Virus record (IMG/VR): IMGVR_UViG_3300042471_000742
Coordinates: 1-21,243 of that record
DNA: 21,243 nt
Reading direction: 5' to 3' (one strand)
Source of the DNA: a virus
Position numbers and translations under genes: made by a program. How positions within the stretch are numbered: the stretch's first letter is position 1; each line of letters begins with the position of its first letter. The notes under the pieces are model-generated. The model saw only the letters and a list, made by a program, of their open reading frames with translations, did not search any database and had not been told where the DNA came from. Below, piece after piece: positions 10,666-18,360 of the stretch.

Positions 10666-11480
10666 AATATTCAATTTACGGTGGCACAGGATTTGTTGGT
10701 GGAAACTTTTGCAGAATGTATTCTGATATTACTCTACCAATCGAAAGAAATGAAAGAGATCCTCTGACGAATAAAGTCATTTATTTTATTTCAACCGTCC
10801 ATAATTATCATGTGTATGACGATCTTCACATTGATATTGACACAAATTTAAAAGTGTTGATGGATGTTTTGGAGAGATGTAGAGATCAAGATATTGTCTT
10901 TAATTTTATCAGCTCTTGGTTTGTTTATGGGAGATCAAGGCTTCCTGCAAGAGAAACTGATACTTGCGATCCAAAAGGATTCTATTCAATTACTAAAAGA
11001 GCAGCAGAACAGTTGTTGATTTCTTTCTGTGAAACATTTGGAGTGAAGTATCGTATTCTTCGGTTATCAAATGTTTATGGAGTGGGTGATCAAAAATCAT
11101 CTGCAAAGAAAAATGCAATTCAATATATGATTGATTTGCTTAAGAAAGGTGAGGATGTTAATTTGTATGAGGGTGGATATGTCTTGAGAGATCTTATGCA
11201 TGTTGAAGATATTTGTAGAGCAATCAAATTGGTTTGTGATCATGGGGAATACAATTCCATTTACAATATTGGTAGTGGCAAACCAGTGGCAATTCGTGCT
11301 ATAATGGAGCAAGCAAAACAATATCTAAATAGTCCGAGCAAATTTAATTTCATAGATACTCCAAAATTTCACGACATTGTGCAATCTCGTGATTTTTATA
11401 TGGATGTTTCTAAACTTAAATCACTTGGATTTGAATCACAAATTTCCCTGAATGACGGTATTAAAGAATTATGTCTTTGA
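10662..11480 (+). CDS. NAD(P)-dependent sugar epimerase/dehydratase (extended SDR)
   Basis: A 272-residue extended short-chain dehydrogenase. The nucleotide site is Y-G-G-T-G-F-V-G-G (residues 6-14), the catalytic pair Tyr108-x3-Lys112 occurs in F-Y-S-I-T-K-R, and R-L-S-N-V-Y-G is the family's structural motif. These enzymes epimerise, dehydrate or reduce nucleotide sugars. It is shorter than GalE proteins (about 330), so 4-reductase or epimerase activity on a dNDP/CDP sugar would fit well, but the substrate cannot be read from sequence. It lies directly before the E1-like dehydrase gene, overlapping by 10 nt, so a joint deoxysugar pathway is plausible. Confidence 0.88.
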   Translation: MKYSIYGGTGFVGGNFCRMYSDITLPIERNERDPLTNKVIYFISTVHNYHVYDDLHIDIDTNLKVLMDVLERCRDQDIVFNFISSWFVYGRSRLPARETDTCDPKGFYSITKRAAEQLLISFCETFGVKYRILRLSNVYGVGDQKSSAKKNAIQYMIDLLKKGEDVNLYEGGYVLRDLMHVEDICRAIKLVCDHGEYNSIYNIGSGKPVAIRAIMEQAKQYLNSPSKFNFIDTPKFHDIVQSRDFYMDVSKLKSLGFESQISLNDGIKELCL

Positions 11481-12793
11481 ATCATTTAATTTCTGATTTT
11501 ATCAAAACTGCAAAAGAAAAGGACGATAATCTTTTTCCATTTATTGCTAATAAAAAAGAGTTTGATAAAGAAAAAGATTCTGTTTATTACTCTGGTCCCT
11601 ATTGGGATGATCAAGAAGTTGAAGCACTTCTCTATAGTGTCCTGAAAGGAAAGTGGCTTTCTTCTGGCGAAGCAGTCAATAAGTTTGAAAGAGAATTTTC
11701 TAAAAAGTTTAACAAGGAATATTCTGTGATGGTCAACTCTGGATCATCTGCAAATCTTGTTATGATTGCAGCACTCAAAAAATACTTTGGGTGGGCAGAT
11801 GGTGATGAGATTATCGTATCGTGTGTAGGATTTCCAACAACGATTGCACCCATTGTCCAGAATGGATTGGTGCCTGTGTTTGTGGATATTTCTTGGGATG
11901 ACTTGAATTGGGATCTGAGTGAGATTGAGAAAAAGATTACACCCAAAACCAAAGCAGTATTTTCCTCTCCTGTGCTTGGTAATCCCTATGACATTGAAAA
12001 ACTTAACGCAATTTGTGAGAAGTATTTCCTTGAATTGATTGCGGATAACTGTGATAGCCTTGGAAGTAAGTGGAAAGGAAAGTATCTGACTGATTATGCG
12101 GTTGCTTCATCCTGCTCCTTCTATCCAGCACACCATATCACCACAATTGAAGGTGGTATGGTTTCATCCAATATTAAAGAAATTGTAGATCTGGCACGTA
12201 GTTTTGCTTGGTGGGGTCGTGCATGTTATTGTGTGGGGCAGCAAAATCTTCTGTCAAATGGTGTGTGTGGAAAGAGATTTGATCGTTGGTTGAGTGGATA
12301 CAATGAGACTGTAGATCATAAGTATGTCTTCTCAAACATGGGATACAATTTGAAACCCACTGATTTCCAGGGTGCAATTGGATCTGTGCAACTTAAAAAA
12401 TTTGATGAGATTCATCAAATTCGTAGAGCAAATAAGGAAAGATTGGATGAGATTTTTCAACGTATCCCTGGAGTTCGCACTTTAACAGAATTGCCCGATG
12501 CTGAAACAAGCTGGTTTGGCACACCTTTTGTTTGCGATTCAATCACCCTCAAAAGAGATCTTGTTAAATTTCTTGAGAAGAATAAGATTCAAACTCGCAA
12601 TTACTTTGCTGGTAATGTTTTGATGCATCCAGCTTACAAACATCTTGATGATTATATTCATTATCCAAATGCCAATCAAGTCCTTGATTTTGTTTTCTTT
12701 ATCGGATCATCTCCAACTATCAATGACGATATGATTCTTTATATTGAAGAAGTGGTTGATAAATTTATTACTGTTGCACATCATCCTGTATGA
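11471..12793 (+). CDS. E1/RfbH-like CDP-sugar 3-dehydrase (DegT/DnrJ/EryC1/StrS fold)
   Basis: A 440-residue DegT-family PLP/PMP enzyme. The segment S-F-Y-P-A-H-H-I-T-T-I-E-G-G-M (216-230) has histidine where aminotransferases carry the PLP-binding lysine, the hallmark of sugar 3-dehydrases (E1, RfbH, ColD). Four cysteines, C194-X57-C252-X1-C254-X11-C266, resemble the C-X57-C-X1-C-X7-C motif that ligates the [2Fe-2S] cluster of E1 (AscC/DdhC/RfbH), and C-G-K-R-F follows as in that family. E1 removes the 3-hydroxyl of CDP-4-keto-6-deoxyhexose with an E3 reductase to begin 3,6-dideoxyhexose synthesis. The last spacing is longer here. No E3 reductase or CDP-sugar synthesis gene is in the window. 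ColD lacks the Fe-S cysteines and is the less likely alternative. Confidence 0.85.
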   Translation: MSLNHLISDFIKTAKEKDDNLFPFIANKKEFDKEKDSVYYSGPYWDDQEVEALLYSVLKGKWLSSGEAVNKFEREFSKKFNKEYSVMVNSGSSANLVMIAALKKYFGWADGDEIIVSCVGFPTTIAPIVQNGLVPVFVDISWDDLNWDLSEIEKKITPKTKAVFSSPVLGNPYDIEKLNAICEKYFLELIADNCDSLGSKWKGKYLTDYAVASSCSFYPAHHITTIEGGMVSSNIKEIVDLARSFAWWGRACYCVGQQNLLSNGVCGKRFDRWLSGYNETVDHKYVFSNMGYNLKPTDFQGAIGSVQLKKFDEIHQIRRANKERLDEIFQRIPGVRTLTELPDAETSWFGTPFVCDSITLKRDLVKFLEKNKIQTRNYFAGNVLMHPAYKHLDDYIHYPNANQVLDFVFFIGSSPTINDDMILYIEEVVDKFITVAHHPV

Positions 12794-13623
12794 AAATCTA
12801 CGATTGCTTTCAATTCTTTAATGAGTTGGATCTTCTTGAGATTCGACTTAATGTTTTAAACGATCATGTGGATTATTTTGTTTTGACAGAATCTACAGTT
12901 ACCTTTTCTGGATTGAATAAACCTCTTTATTATCAAGAGAATAAAGATCGATTTGAAAAATTCAACGATAAAATTATTCATGTCGTAGTTGAAGATACTC
13001 CAGATGGAAATCCATTTGAGAGAGATGTCTTTCAAAAGAATGCGATCATTCGTGGTCTTCAAGATTGTGAAGATGATAATATCATTTTGACGAGTGATCT
13101 TGACGAAATTCCAGACCCAGAAATTGTCGATCAGCTCATTGACGTTTGTGAGAATGATAAAGTTTATCATTTTGCTCAAGATCTCTTTTACTATTATTTG
13201 AATCTTAAAGAAGTTTCAGGTAACCTTCTTTCCTATACTGGAGAGTTTAATAATGTTGCAGAAAAGAAATGGCTTGGATCAAAGATGTGCAAGTATCAAT
13301 TTCTCAAACAGCATAATGTTAATGAGTTAAGAGCACCACACATGAAAGAGTGTGGATATCGTATTTCTCCTGGTGGATGGCACTTTACTTATGTTGGAAG
13401 TGATGGAAGTATGACTCCAGAGCAAAAGATTGCTCACAAAATTGAGTGTGCTGCCCACCAAGAATTTAATAATGATGCTGTAAAAAGTAGAATTATTGAG
13501 AATGTAAAATCAAACAAAGACATTTTCTATCGTCCTTCGGAGTTTGAAGTTGTTAAAATTGATGGATCATTTCCTCAATACATCAGAGAAAATCAAGACA
13601 AGTATCAGTATATTATCAAATGA
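12790..13623 (+). CDS. GT17-family glycosyltransferase (MGAT3-like)
   Basis: A 277-residue protein of glycosyltransferase family 17, whose known members transfer GlcNAc beta-1,4 to a mannose core. Characteristic segments: M-K-I-Y-D-C-F-Q-F-F-N-E-L-D-L-L-E-I-R (1-19), V-D-Y-F-V-L-T-E-S-T-V-T-F-S-G (27-41), and T-S-D-L-D-E-I-P-D-P (101-110) with a DxD-like acid group for the metal and nucleotide sugar. The acceptor in a phage-infected cyanobacterium is unknown. ATGA overlap (4 nt) with the 3-dehydrase gene and 4 nt with the next gene. Confidence 0.85.
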   Translation: MKIYDCFQFFNELDLLEIRLNVLNDHVDYFVLTESTVTFSGLNKPLYYQENKDRFEKFNDKIIHVVVEDTPDGNPFERDVFQKNAIIRGLQDCEDDNIILTSDLDEIPDPEIVDQLIDVCENDKVYHFAQDLFYYYLNLKEVSGNLLSYTGEFNNVAEKKWLGSKMCKYQFLKQHNVNELRAPHMKECGYRISPGGWHFTYVGSDGSMTPEQKIAHKIECAAHQEFNNDAVKSRIIENVKSNKDIFYRPSEFEVVKIDGSFPQYIRENQDKYQYIIK

Positions 13624-14513
13624 TTATCAACGAAATTAAGCACGGACAGGGGTTAGGGAATCAACTCTTCTGTTATGTTACCACAAGATGTATTGCCAAA
13701 GATAAAGGATATGACTTTGGATTTCTTGGCACCGAAAACTTAGGAGATCCAAGATTTAATTCTAAAGGATTATATTTTATGGATTTGGATTTAGGAAAAG
13801 ATCCAATAGAAGTTGAAAATACTTACACTGAAAAATCAAAAAGAATTAAGCTGAATACTTGCCATCATGATATGACGCATGGTTGTGATGTAAGTTTATA
13901 TGATTCTGATCTCGCAAATGTAAAAGATAATACTTTGATTGAAGGTATTATGCAGGATGAAAGATACTTCTATCATCATCTTGATGATATTAAACAGTGG
14001 TTAAAACTCAAACCAGAATATGATACTTATGAATATCACCAAGATGATATTTGTATTATGAATTTTCGTGGAGGAGAATATCGAAGTCTTCGTGAATTGT
14101 ATCTAACAAGAGATTATTGGATCAATGCAATTAAACATATGATGAAGATTAATCCAGAAATGGATTTTCGAATCGTGACGGAAGATATATCTGCAGCAAA
14201 TGATATGTTTCCTGAGATTGAGGCATATCATTTTGACATTGCTAAAGATTATGCGATCATCAAAAATGCAAAGTATTTAATTCTTTCCAATTCAACTTTC
14301 GGATGTTTTCCTGCATTCACAAGTGAAACTGCAGAATATGTGATTGCACCAAAGTATTGGGCACGACATAATGTGTCCGATGGATATTGGGCAACGGGGC
14401 AAAATTTATATCAAAATTGGATGTGGCAAGATCGTGAAGGGTTGCTTTTTGACTATGAGCAATGCTATAATGAGTTTGAAAATTATAAAGTAGAATCTGA
14501 TATGTATGCTTGA
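13620..14513 (+). CDS. GT11-like fucosyltransferase homologue (divergent)
   Basis: A 297-residue protein resembling alpha-1,2-fucosyltransferases. The N-terminal G-Q-G-L-G-N-Q-L-F-C-Y (9-19) matches the family G-x-L-G-N-Q-L-F-Q-Y, and I-L-S-N-S-T-F-G-C-F (221-230) matches the C-terminal S-N-S-S-F motif. The donor-binding H-x-R-R-G-D-Y motif appears as N-F-R-G-G-E-Y (148-154), so the second arginine and the aspartate have changed. It may use another donor, or have lost activity. A canonical GT11 protein is encoded two genes downstream, suggesting an ancient duplication. Overlaps: 4 nt before, 8 nt after (ATGCTTGA). Confidence 0.72.
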   Translation: MIINEIKHGQGLGNQLFCYVTTRCIAKDKGYDFGFLGTENLGDPRFNSKGLYFMDLDLGKDPIEVENTYTEKSKRIKLNTCHHDMTHGCDVSLYDSDLANVKDNTLIEGIMQDERYFYHHLDDIKQWLKLKPEYDTYEYHQDDICIMNFRGGEYRSLRELYLTRDYWINAIKHMMKINPEMDFRIVTEDISAANDMFPEIEAYHFDIAKDYAIIKNAKYLILSNSTFGCFPAFTSETAEYVIAPKYWARHNVSDGYWATGQNLYQNWMWQDREGLLFDYEQCYNEFENYKVESDMYA

Positions 14514-15171
14514 TCTATCAAATGTAACTCTACTTGCAATTACATCAGTTAAGTTTGATGAGCATATTGCTTCTCTTCAAAGGAGTATGCAGTGTGCAAA
14601 GTTTGCAAAAGTAGTTTTGGCAACTCACGAAAAACCAAATAATCTTCCTGATGATATTGTATGGGAAGATATTGGTAAGAAGATTAATTATGAGCAATTC
14701 AGTGAATATTGCATTTATCATATGACAGATCATGTGCATACTGATTTTTGTTTGCATGTACATGATGATAGTTGGATTCTTCGTCCAGATCTTTGGATTG
14801 AGGAATTCTTTGACTATGATTATATTGGTGCTCCATGGCCTTTAAGTTATGAAGCATTTGTGGATCCATTTGGTAGACACATTCGTGTGGGTAATGGTGG
14901 ATTTTCTCTTCGTAGTAAAAGATTGATGGATGTGCCGAAGCATATTCATATTCCGTTTGAAGTGAATGAAGGAAACTTCTATAAGCATATGAATGCCAAT
15001 TCATACAATGAAGATGGAAACATTTGTGTGCATAATCGACATCTCTATGAATTGATGGGTTGTAAGTTTGCACCCGTAGAAGTTGCTGCTCGTTTTTCTA
15101 CTGAAAATAATGTCCCAGAAACCGTGCAATCTTTCGGTTTTCATAAACGTTTACCTACTTGGGCTCAATGA
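14506..15171 (+). CDS. DUF5672-family putative glycosyltransferase
   Basis: A 221-residue protein matching the pattern of DUF5672: H-V-H-D-D-S-W (84-90), Y-D-Y-I-G-A-P-W-P (104-112), V-G-N-G-G-F-S-L-R-S (128-137) and E-D-G-N-I-C (about 168-173), with F-G-F-H near the C terminus. Members have a GT-A-like fold and are found in polysaccharide loci; HDD could be the metal-binding acid motif and the GNGG-FSLR the donor loop, but no reaction is established. Overlaps the previous gene by 8 nt and the next by 4 nt. Confidence 0.75.
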   Translation: MLDLSNVTLLAITSVKFDEHIASLQRSMQCAKFAKVVLATHEKPNNLPDDIVWEDIGKKINYEQFSEYCIYHMTDHVHTDFCLHVHDDSWILRPDLWIEEFFDYDYIGAPWPLSYEAFVDPFGRHIRVGNGGFSLRSKRLMDVPKHIHIPFEVNEGNFYKHMNANSYNEDGNICVHNRHLYELMGCKFAPVEVAARFSTENNVPETVQSFGFHKRLPTWAQ

Positions 15172-15920
15172 TTACATTTAATAGTCTTGGACAACTTGGA
15201 AGACTTGGAAATCAACTCTTTCAATACGCATCAACAAAAGGAATTGCTGCAAAAAATAATCAAGAGTTTATGGTCCCAAAGACGGAGCTCTTTAATCATT
15301 TTGAAATGTCTGGTGCTAATATTGGTAGAAGAAATTCCCCAGTATTTCAAGAAAACGATTTTGATTTTGATGAAGAGTTGTTTACAAAGTTTCAATATGA
15401 CGTAGATCTTTTTGGTTATTATCAATCAGAAAAATACTTCAAGCATATTGAAGACGATATTCGCAAAGACTTTGCTTTTAAGAAGCATATCTACGGACCA
15501 TGCTGGGAAATGATTCAAGAAATTCCAGAAAGAATGAGCTTGCATGTAAGACGAGGAGACTATCTGAAAAAACCAGATTGTCATCCACCTTGCACTGTTG
15601 AATATTATGAGCAAGCACTTTCTAAGTTTGATGATAGTATTCCTGTATTAATCTTTAGTGATGATCCAGAATGGTGTAGAGAGCAGGAGTTATTTTCTTC
15701 AGATCGTTTTATGATTTCTGAAGGAAACTCTGTGGAAGTTGATCTTTGTTTGATGGCAATGTGTCAGCATCATATTCTTTCAAACAGCTCACTTGCCTGG
15801 TGGGGTGCTTGGTTGGCAAATAGTCAATCGGTGGTTGCACCTCAACGGTGGTTTGGTCCTTCTCTTCCTCATAATACTGATGATCTCTATCTTGAGCATT
15901 GGGAGTTGATTGATGCCTGA
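15168..15920 (+). CDS. GT11 alpha-1,2-fucosyltransferase-like
   Basis: A 250-residue GT11 protein with all family motifs: G-R-L-G-N-Q-L-F-Q-Y (11-20), the GDP-fucose-binding L-H-V-R-R-G-D-Y (125-132), F-S-D-D-P-E-W (163-169) and I-L-S-N-S-S-L-A-W-W-G-A (203-214). It would transfer fucose or a related GDP-deoxyhexose alpha-1,2 to galactose or another hexose. ATG 15168 overlaps the upstream stop as ATGA; a TTG nine bases earlier is unnecessary. GDP-fucose would have to come from the host or genes outside the window. Confidence 0.88.
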   Translation: MITFNSLGQLGRLGNQLFQYASTKGIAAKNNQEFMVPKTELFNHFEMSGANIGRRNSPVFQENDFDFDEELFTKFQYDVDLFGYYQSEKYFKHIEDDIRKDFAFKKHIYGPCWEMIQEIPERMSLHVRRGDYLKKPDCHPPCTVEYYEQALSKFDDSIPVLIFSDDPEWCREQELFSSDRFMISEGNSVEVDLCLMAMCQHHILSNSSLAWWGAWLANSQSVVAPQRWFGPSLPHNTDDLYLEHWELIDA

Positions 15921-16638
15921 ATTTTCTATTTGCATTCCAACCTACGAATATAAAGGGAGAGGTGTTGAGTTTCTTTCTCATCTCTTAGATACACTTGAAA
16001 AGCAAACTCTTGATGACTATGAAGTCATCATTTCCGATCATAGTCAAGATGATGAGATTCAAAATTATCTTTCTAATCAAGGAGATAGATTTGATATTAA
16101 GTATTATCGAAACGAAAATAAGAGAGGAAATCTTTCAAATAATACAAACCAGTGTCTTTCAATGTCTACTGGAAGAATTATTAAACCAGTATATCAAGAT
16201 GATTTCTTTTATATAGACACTGCTCTGGAAGAAATTAAAAAAGCATTTGATACTGAAGAGTGTCAATGGTTGGCTACAGCATGTAATCATTATGATGATG
16301 AGTTGGAAATTTACTGTAGAGATTTTTATCCAAACTTTGATGAGCCAGAAGCAACATTATTTGGAAAAAATTTAATCAGTTGTCCAACAGTTATTGCATT
16401 TCTTAATGATGCAAAAATTGAATTTGATGAAAACCTAAACATGTTGATGGATTGTGAATTTTATTATAGAATGTATAAAAAATACGGCAAACCATTTTTG
16501 CTAAATCAAATTTTAATGACCAATAGATCTCACTCTGGGCAAAGCCAAAAATCAAAAGAGTTTGAAGAAAAAATTCAAGAGGAAATGATGTATTGCTATG
16601 ACTTATTCAACAAGCAAAATTATAATCTGGGGACATAA
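15913..16638 (+). CDS. GT2-family glycosyltransferase
   Basis: A 241-residue GT-A glycosyltransferase of family 2: N-terminal F-S-I-C-I-P-T-Y-E-Y (4-13), I-I-S-D-H-S-Q-D-D (39-47) for the nucleotide, R-G-N-L-S-N-N-T-N (71-79), and the metal-binding acids in V-Y-Q-D-D-F (93-98). It probably extends the glycan by inverting transfer. ATG 15913 lies in the 8-nt overlap with the GT11 gene. The end overlaps the next start by 41 nt, the longest overlap of the operon. Confidence 0.87.
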   Translation: MPEFSICIPTYEYKGRGVEFLSHLLDTLEKQTLDDYEVIISDHSQDDEIQNYLSNQGDRFDIKYYRNENKRGNLSNNTNQCLSMSTGRIIKPVYQDDFFYIDTALEEIKKAFDTEECQWLATACNHYDDELEIYCRDFYPNFDEPEATLFGKNLISCPTVIAFLNDAKIEFDENLNMLMDCEFYYRMYKKYGKPFLLNQILMTNRSHSGQSQKSKEFEEKIQEEMMYCYDLFNKQNYNLGT

Positions 16639-17464
16639 ATTACATTCCCACACACATTCTTATATTCATAATTCATATTTCAAAGCATTTAAGTCTTTGG
16701 GATATGATGTTTTTTGGTTTGATCATACAGACGATGTTTCTGGGTTTGACTTTTCAAATTGTATTTTCTTTACAGAAGATCAAGTTAAACAAGGAATGCC
16801 TTTGAGAAATGATTGCAAGTATATTGCACATCATATTTCATCAAGTTTTTTTGATGGTATTGATCATGTATTAAATCTTGGCAATTATATTGTTGACGTT
16901 GAAAAGTTTGATAAGGTAAAGGATCAAACTTACTTTGATTCCAAGACTAAAACCCTATATCAATGTTGGGCAACAGATTTGCTTCCTGACGAAATTGATG
17001 AAAAAGATTATTGTAAGTTTGATGAATCGAAGGAATATGTGCATTATATTGGATCTTTGTATGAAGAAGGTCTTGAATTTGCTCAAGAATTTGGATCAAT
17101 CCTGCAAGATCAGAATAAACAACTTAGGTTATATCGTGGAGTAAGTGATGAAGAAAATCGTGAATTGATTCGAGATTCGTTTCTTTGTCCTGACTTTCGA
17201 AATTATCATCACATTAAAGTCGGATATATACCATGCAGGATTTTTAAAACGATTAGTTATGGACAAGTTGTTGGCACAAACTCGATCAATGTTAAAAGAG
17301 TCTTTGGTGATTATGTAGTCTTTGGATCAAATCCACAAGATCTTTATCAAAATATGTTAGACTCTTTATCTGCGAAAAAAGTTTACACGCCGCAAGCAAT
17401 GTTGTTTATAAAAAATAATCATACTTACGTAAACCGTGTTAATACAATCATGGAGGTATTATGA
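16598..17464 (+). CDS. Probable GT-B-type glycosyltransferase (unclassified)
   Basis: A 288-residue protein starting MTYSTSKIIIWGHKLHSH. The N-terminal part has the alternating strand/helix pattern of a Rossmann-like domain (F-K-S-L-G-Y-D-V-F-W-F-D, about 31-42), and the C-terminal G-Y-I-P-C-R-I-F-K-T-I-S-Y-G (about 209-222) resembles the donor site of GT-B or CgeB-like proteins, where an acidic/aromatic loop is followed by a small-residue turn. No named family fits cleanly. The long overlap with the GT2 gene means the first 13 codons are in both frames. ATGA junction with the epimerase gene. Confidence 0.6.
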   Translation: MTYSTSKIIIWGHKLHSHTHSYIHNSYFKAFKSLGYDVFWFDHTDDVSGFDFSNCIFFTEDQVKQGMPLRNDCKYIAHHISSSFFDGIDHVLNLGNYIVDVEKFDKVKDQTYFDSKTKTLYQCWATDLLPDEIDEKDYCKFDESKEYVHYIGSLYEEGLEFAQEFGSILQDQNKQLRLYRGVSDEENRELIRDSFLCPDFRNYHHIKVGYIPCRIFKTISYGQVVGTNSINVKRVFGDYVVFGSNPQDLYQNMLDSLSAKKVYTPQAMLFIKNNHTYVNRVNTIMEVL

Positions 17465-18360
17465 GATCCATAGTTACTGGAGGACATGGATTTATTGGAT
17501 CAAATATTGTTGATCGACTCATCGATCTTGGGCATGAAGTTTTTGTAATTGATAATAAATCATCCAAGAGTAATCAGAATTATCATACAAATAGTCAAGC
17601 AAAAAACTTTTATCTTGACTTGTCAAATTCAATTAATTTTCCTATAATTAAGGAATTGTGTGATGAAGCAGATTATGTTTTTCATTTAGCAGCAGATGTT
17701 TCAATACAATATTGTATTGAAAATCCAATGCAATCATATTCAAATAACATCAATGCAACCTACCATATTTTAGAAGCAGCACGTTTAGCAAAAGTTAAAC
17801 GAGTTGTGTTTTCTTCCACATCTGCACTTTATGGAAGCACTGATAAAGTTTGTGTCGAAACTATGCCAGTTGAAACACTGAATACTTATTCTCTCTCTAA
17901 ATTTTCTGGAGAGAATTTAATGAAATTGTATTTTGATCTTTATGGACTTAGGACTGTTTCTCTTCGGTATTTCAATGCTTATGGTCCAAGGCAACCCGCA
18001 TCAGGACAATATGCACCTGTCATTGGAATTTTCAAAAGACAAAAAGATAACGGTGAGAGTTTAACGATTGTTGGGGATGGAAATCAAACTCGTGATTTTA
18101 TTCATGTTTCTGATATCGTAAATGCAAATATCAAAGCAGCAACAATTGACACGAATACATATGGTGAAGTGTATAATGTTGGCACTGGAGTCAATTATTC
18201 CATTAAAAAAATTGCGAGCATGATATCTGATAATCACATACATATTCCACCACGTCCAGCTGAAGCACGATTTAGTTGTGCTAATATTCACAAAATTAAA
18301 TCTGTTTATGAATGGACTCCTCAGGTAAATCTTGAAACTTGGATTAAAGAAAATCTATGA
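17461..18360 (+). CDS. GalE-like NAD-dependent UDP-sugar 4-epimerase
   Basis: A 299-residue extended SDR. Visible: T-G-G-H-G-F-I-G-S-N (6-15) for NAD, D-N-K-S-S-K after beta-2, H-L-A-A-D-V (75-80), S-S-T-S-A-L-Y-G (118-125), catalytic Tyr143-x3-Lys147 in T-Y-S-L-S-K, and L-R-Y-F-N-A-Y-G-P-R-Q. This is the motif set of UDP-glucose/GlcNAc 4-epimerases of the GalE/WbpP type. It would supply UDP-galactose or UDP-GalNAc for the transferases. A GGAGG ribosome site stands just before the ATG, inside the previous gene, so it may be well translated. ATGA overlaps at both ends. Confidence 0.88.
   Translation: MRSIVTGGHGFIGSNIVDRLIDLGHEVFVIDNKSSKSNQNYHTNSQAKNFYLDLSNSINFPIIKELCDEADYVFHLAADVSIQYCIENPMQSYSNNINATYHILEAARLAKVKRVVFSSTSALYGSTDKVCVETMPVETLNTYSLSKFSGENLMKLYFDLYGLRTVSLRYFNAYGPRQPASGQYAPVIGIFKRQKDNGESLTIVGDGNQTRDFIHVSDIVNANIKAATIDTNTYGEVYNVGTGVNYSIKKIASMISDNHIHIPPRPAEARFSCANIHKIKSVYEWTPQVNLETWIKENL

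Noticed and set aside
14699-15073. Long minus-strand ORF (124 codons) opposite the DUF5672 gene
   Set aside because: The plus frame shows clear family motifs and overlaps neighbours properly; the antisense frame is His/Tyr-rich, typical of the reverse of AT-rich codons.
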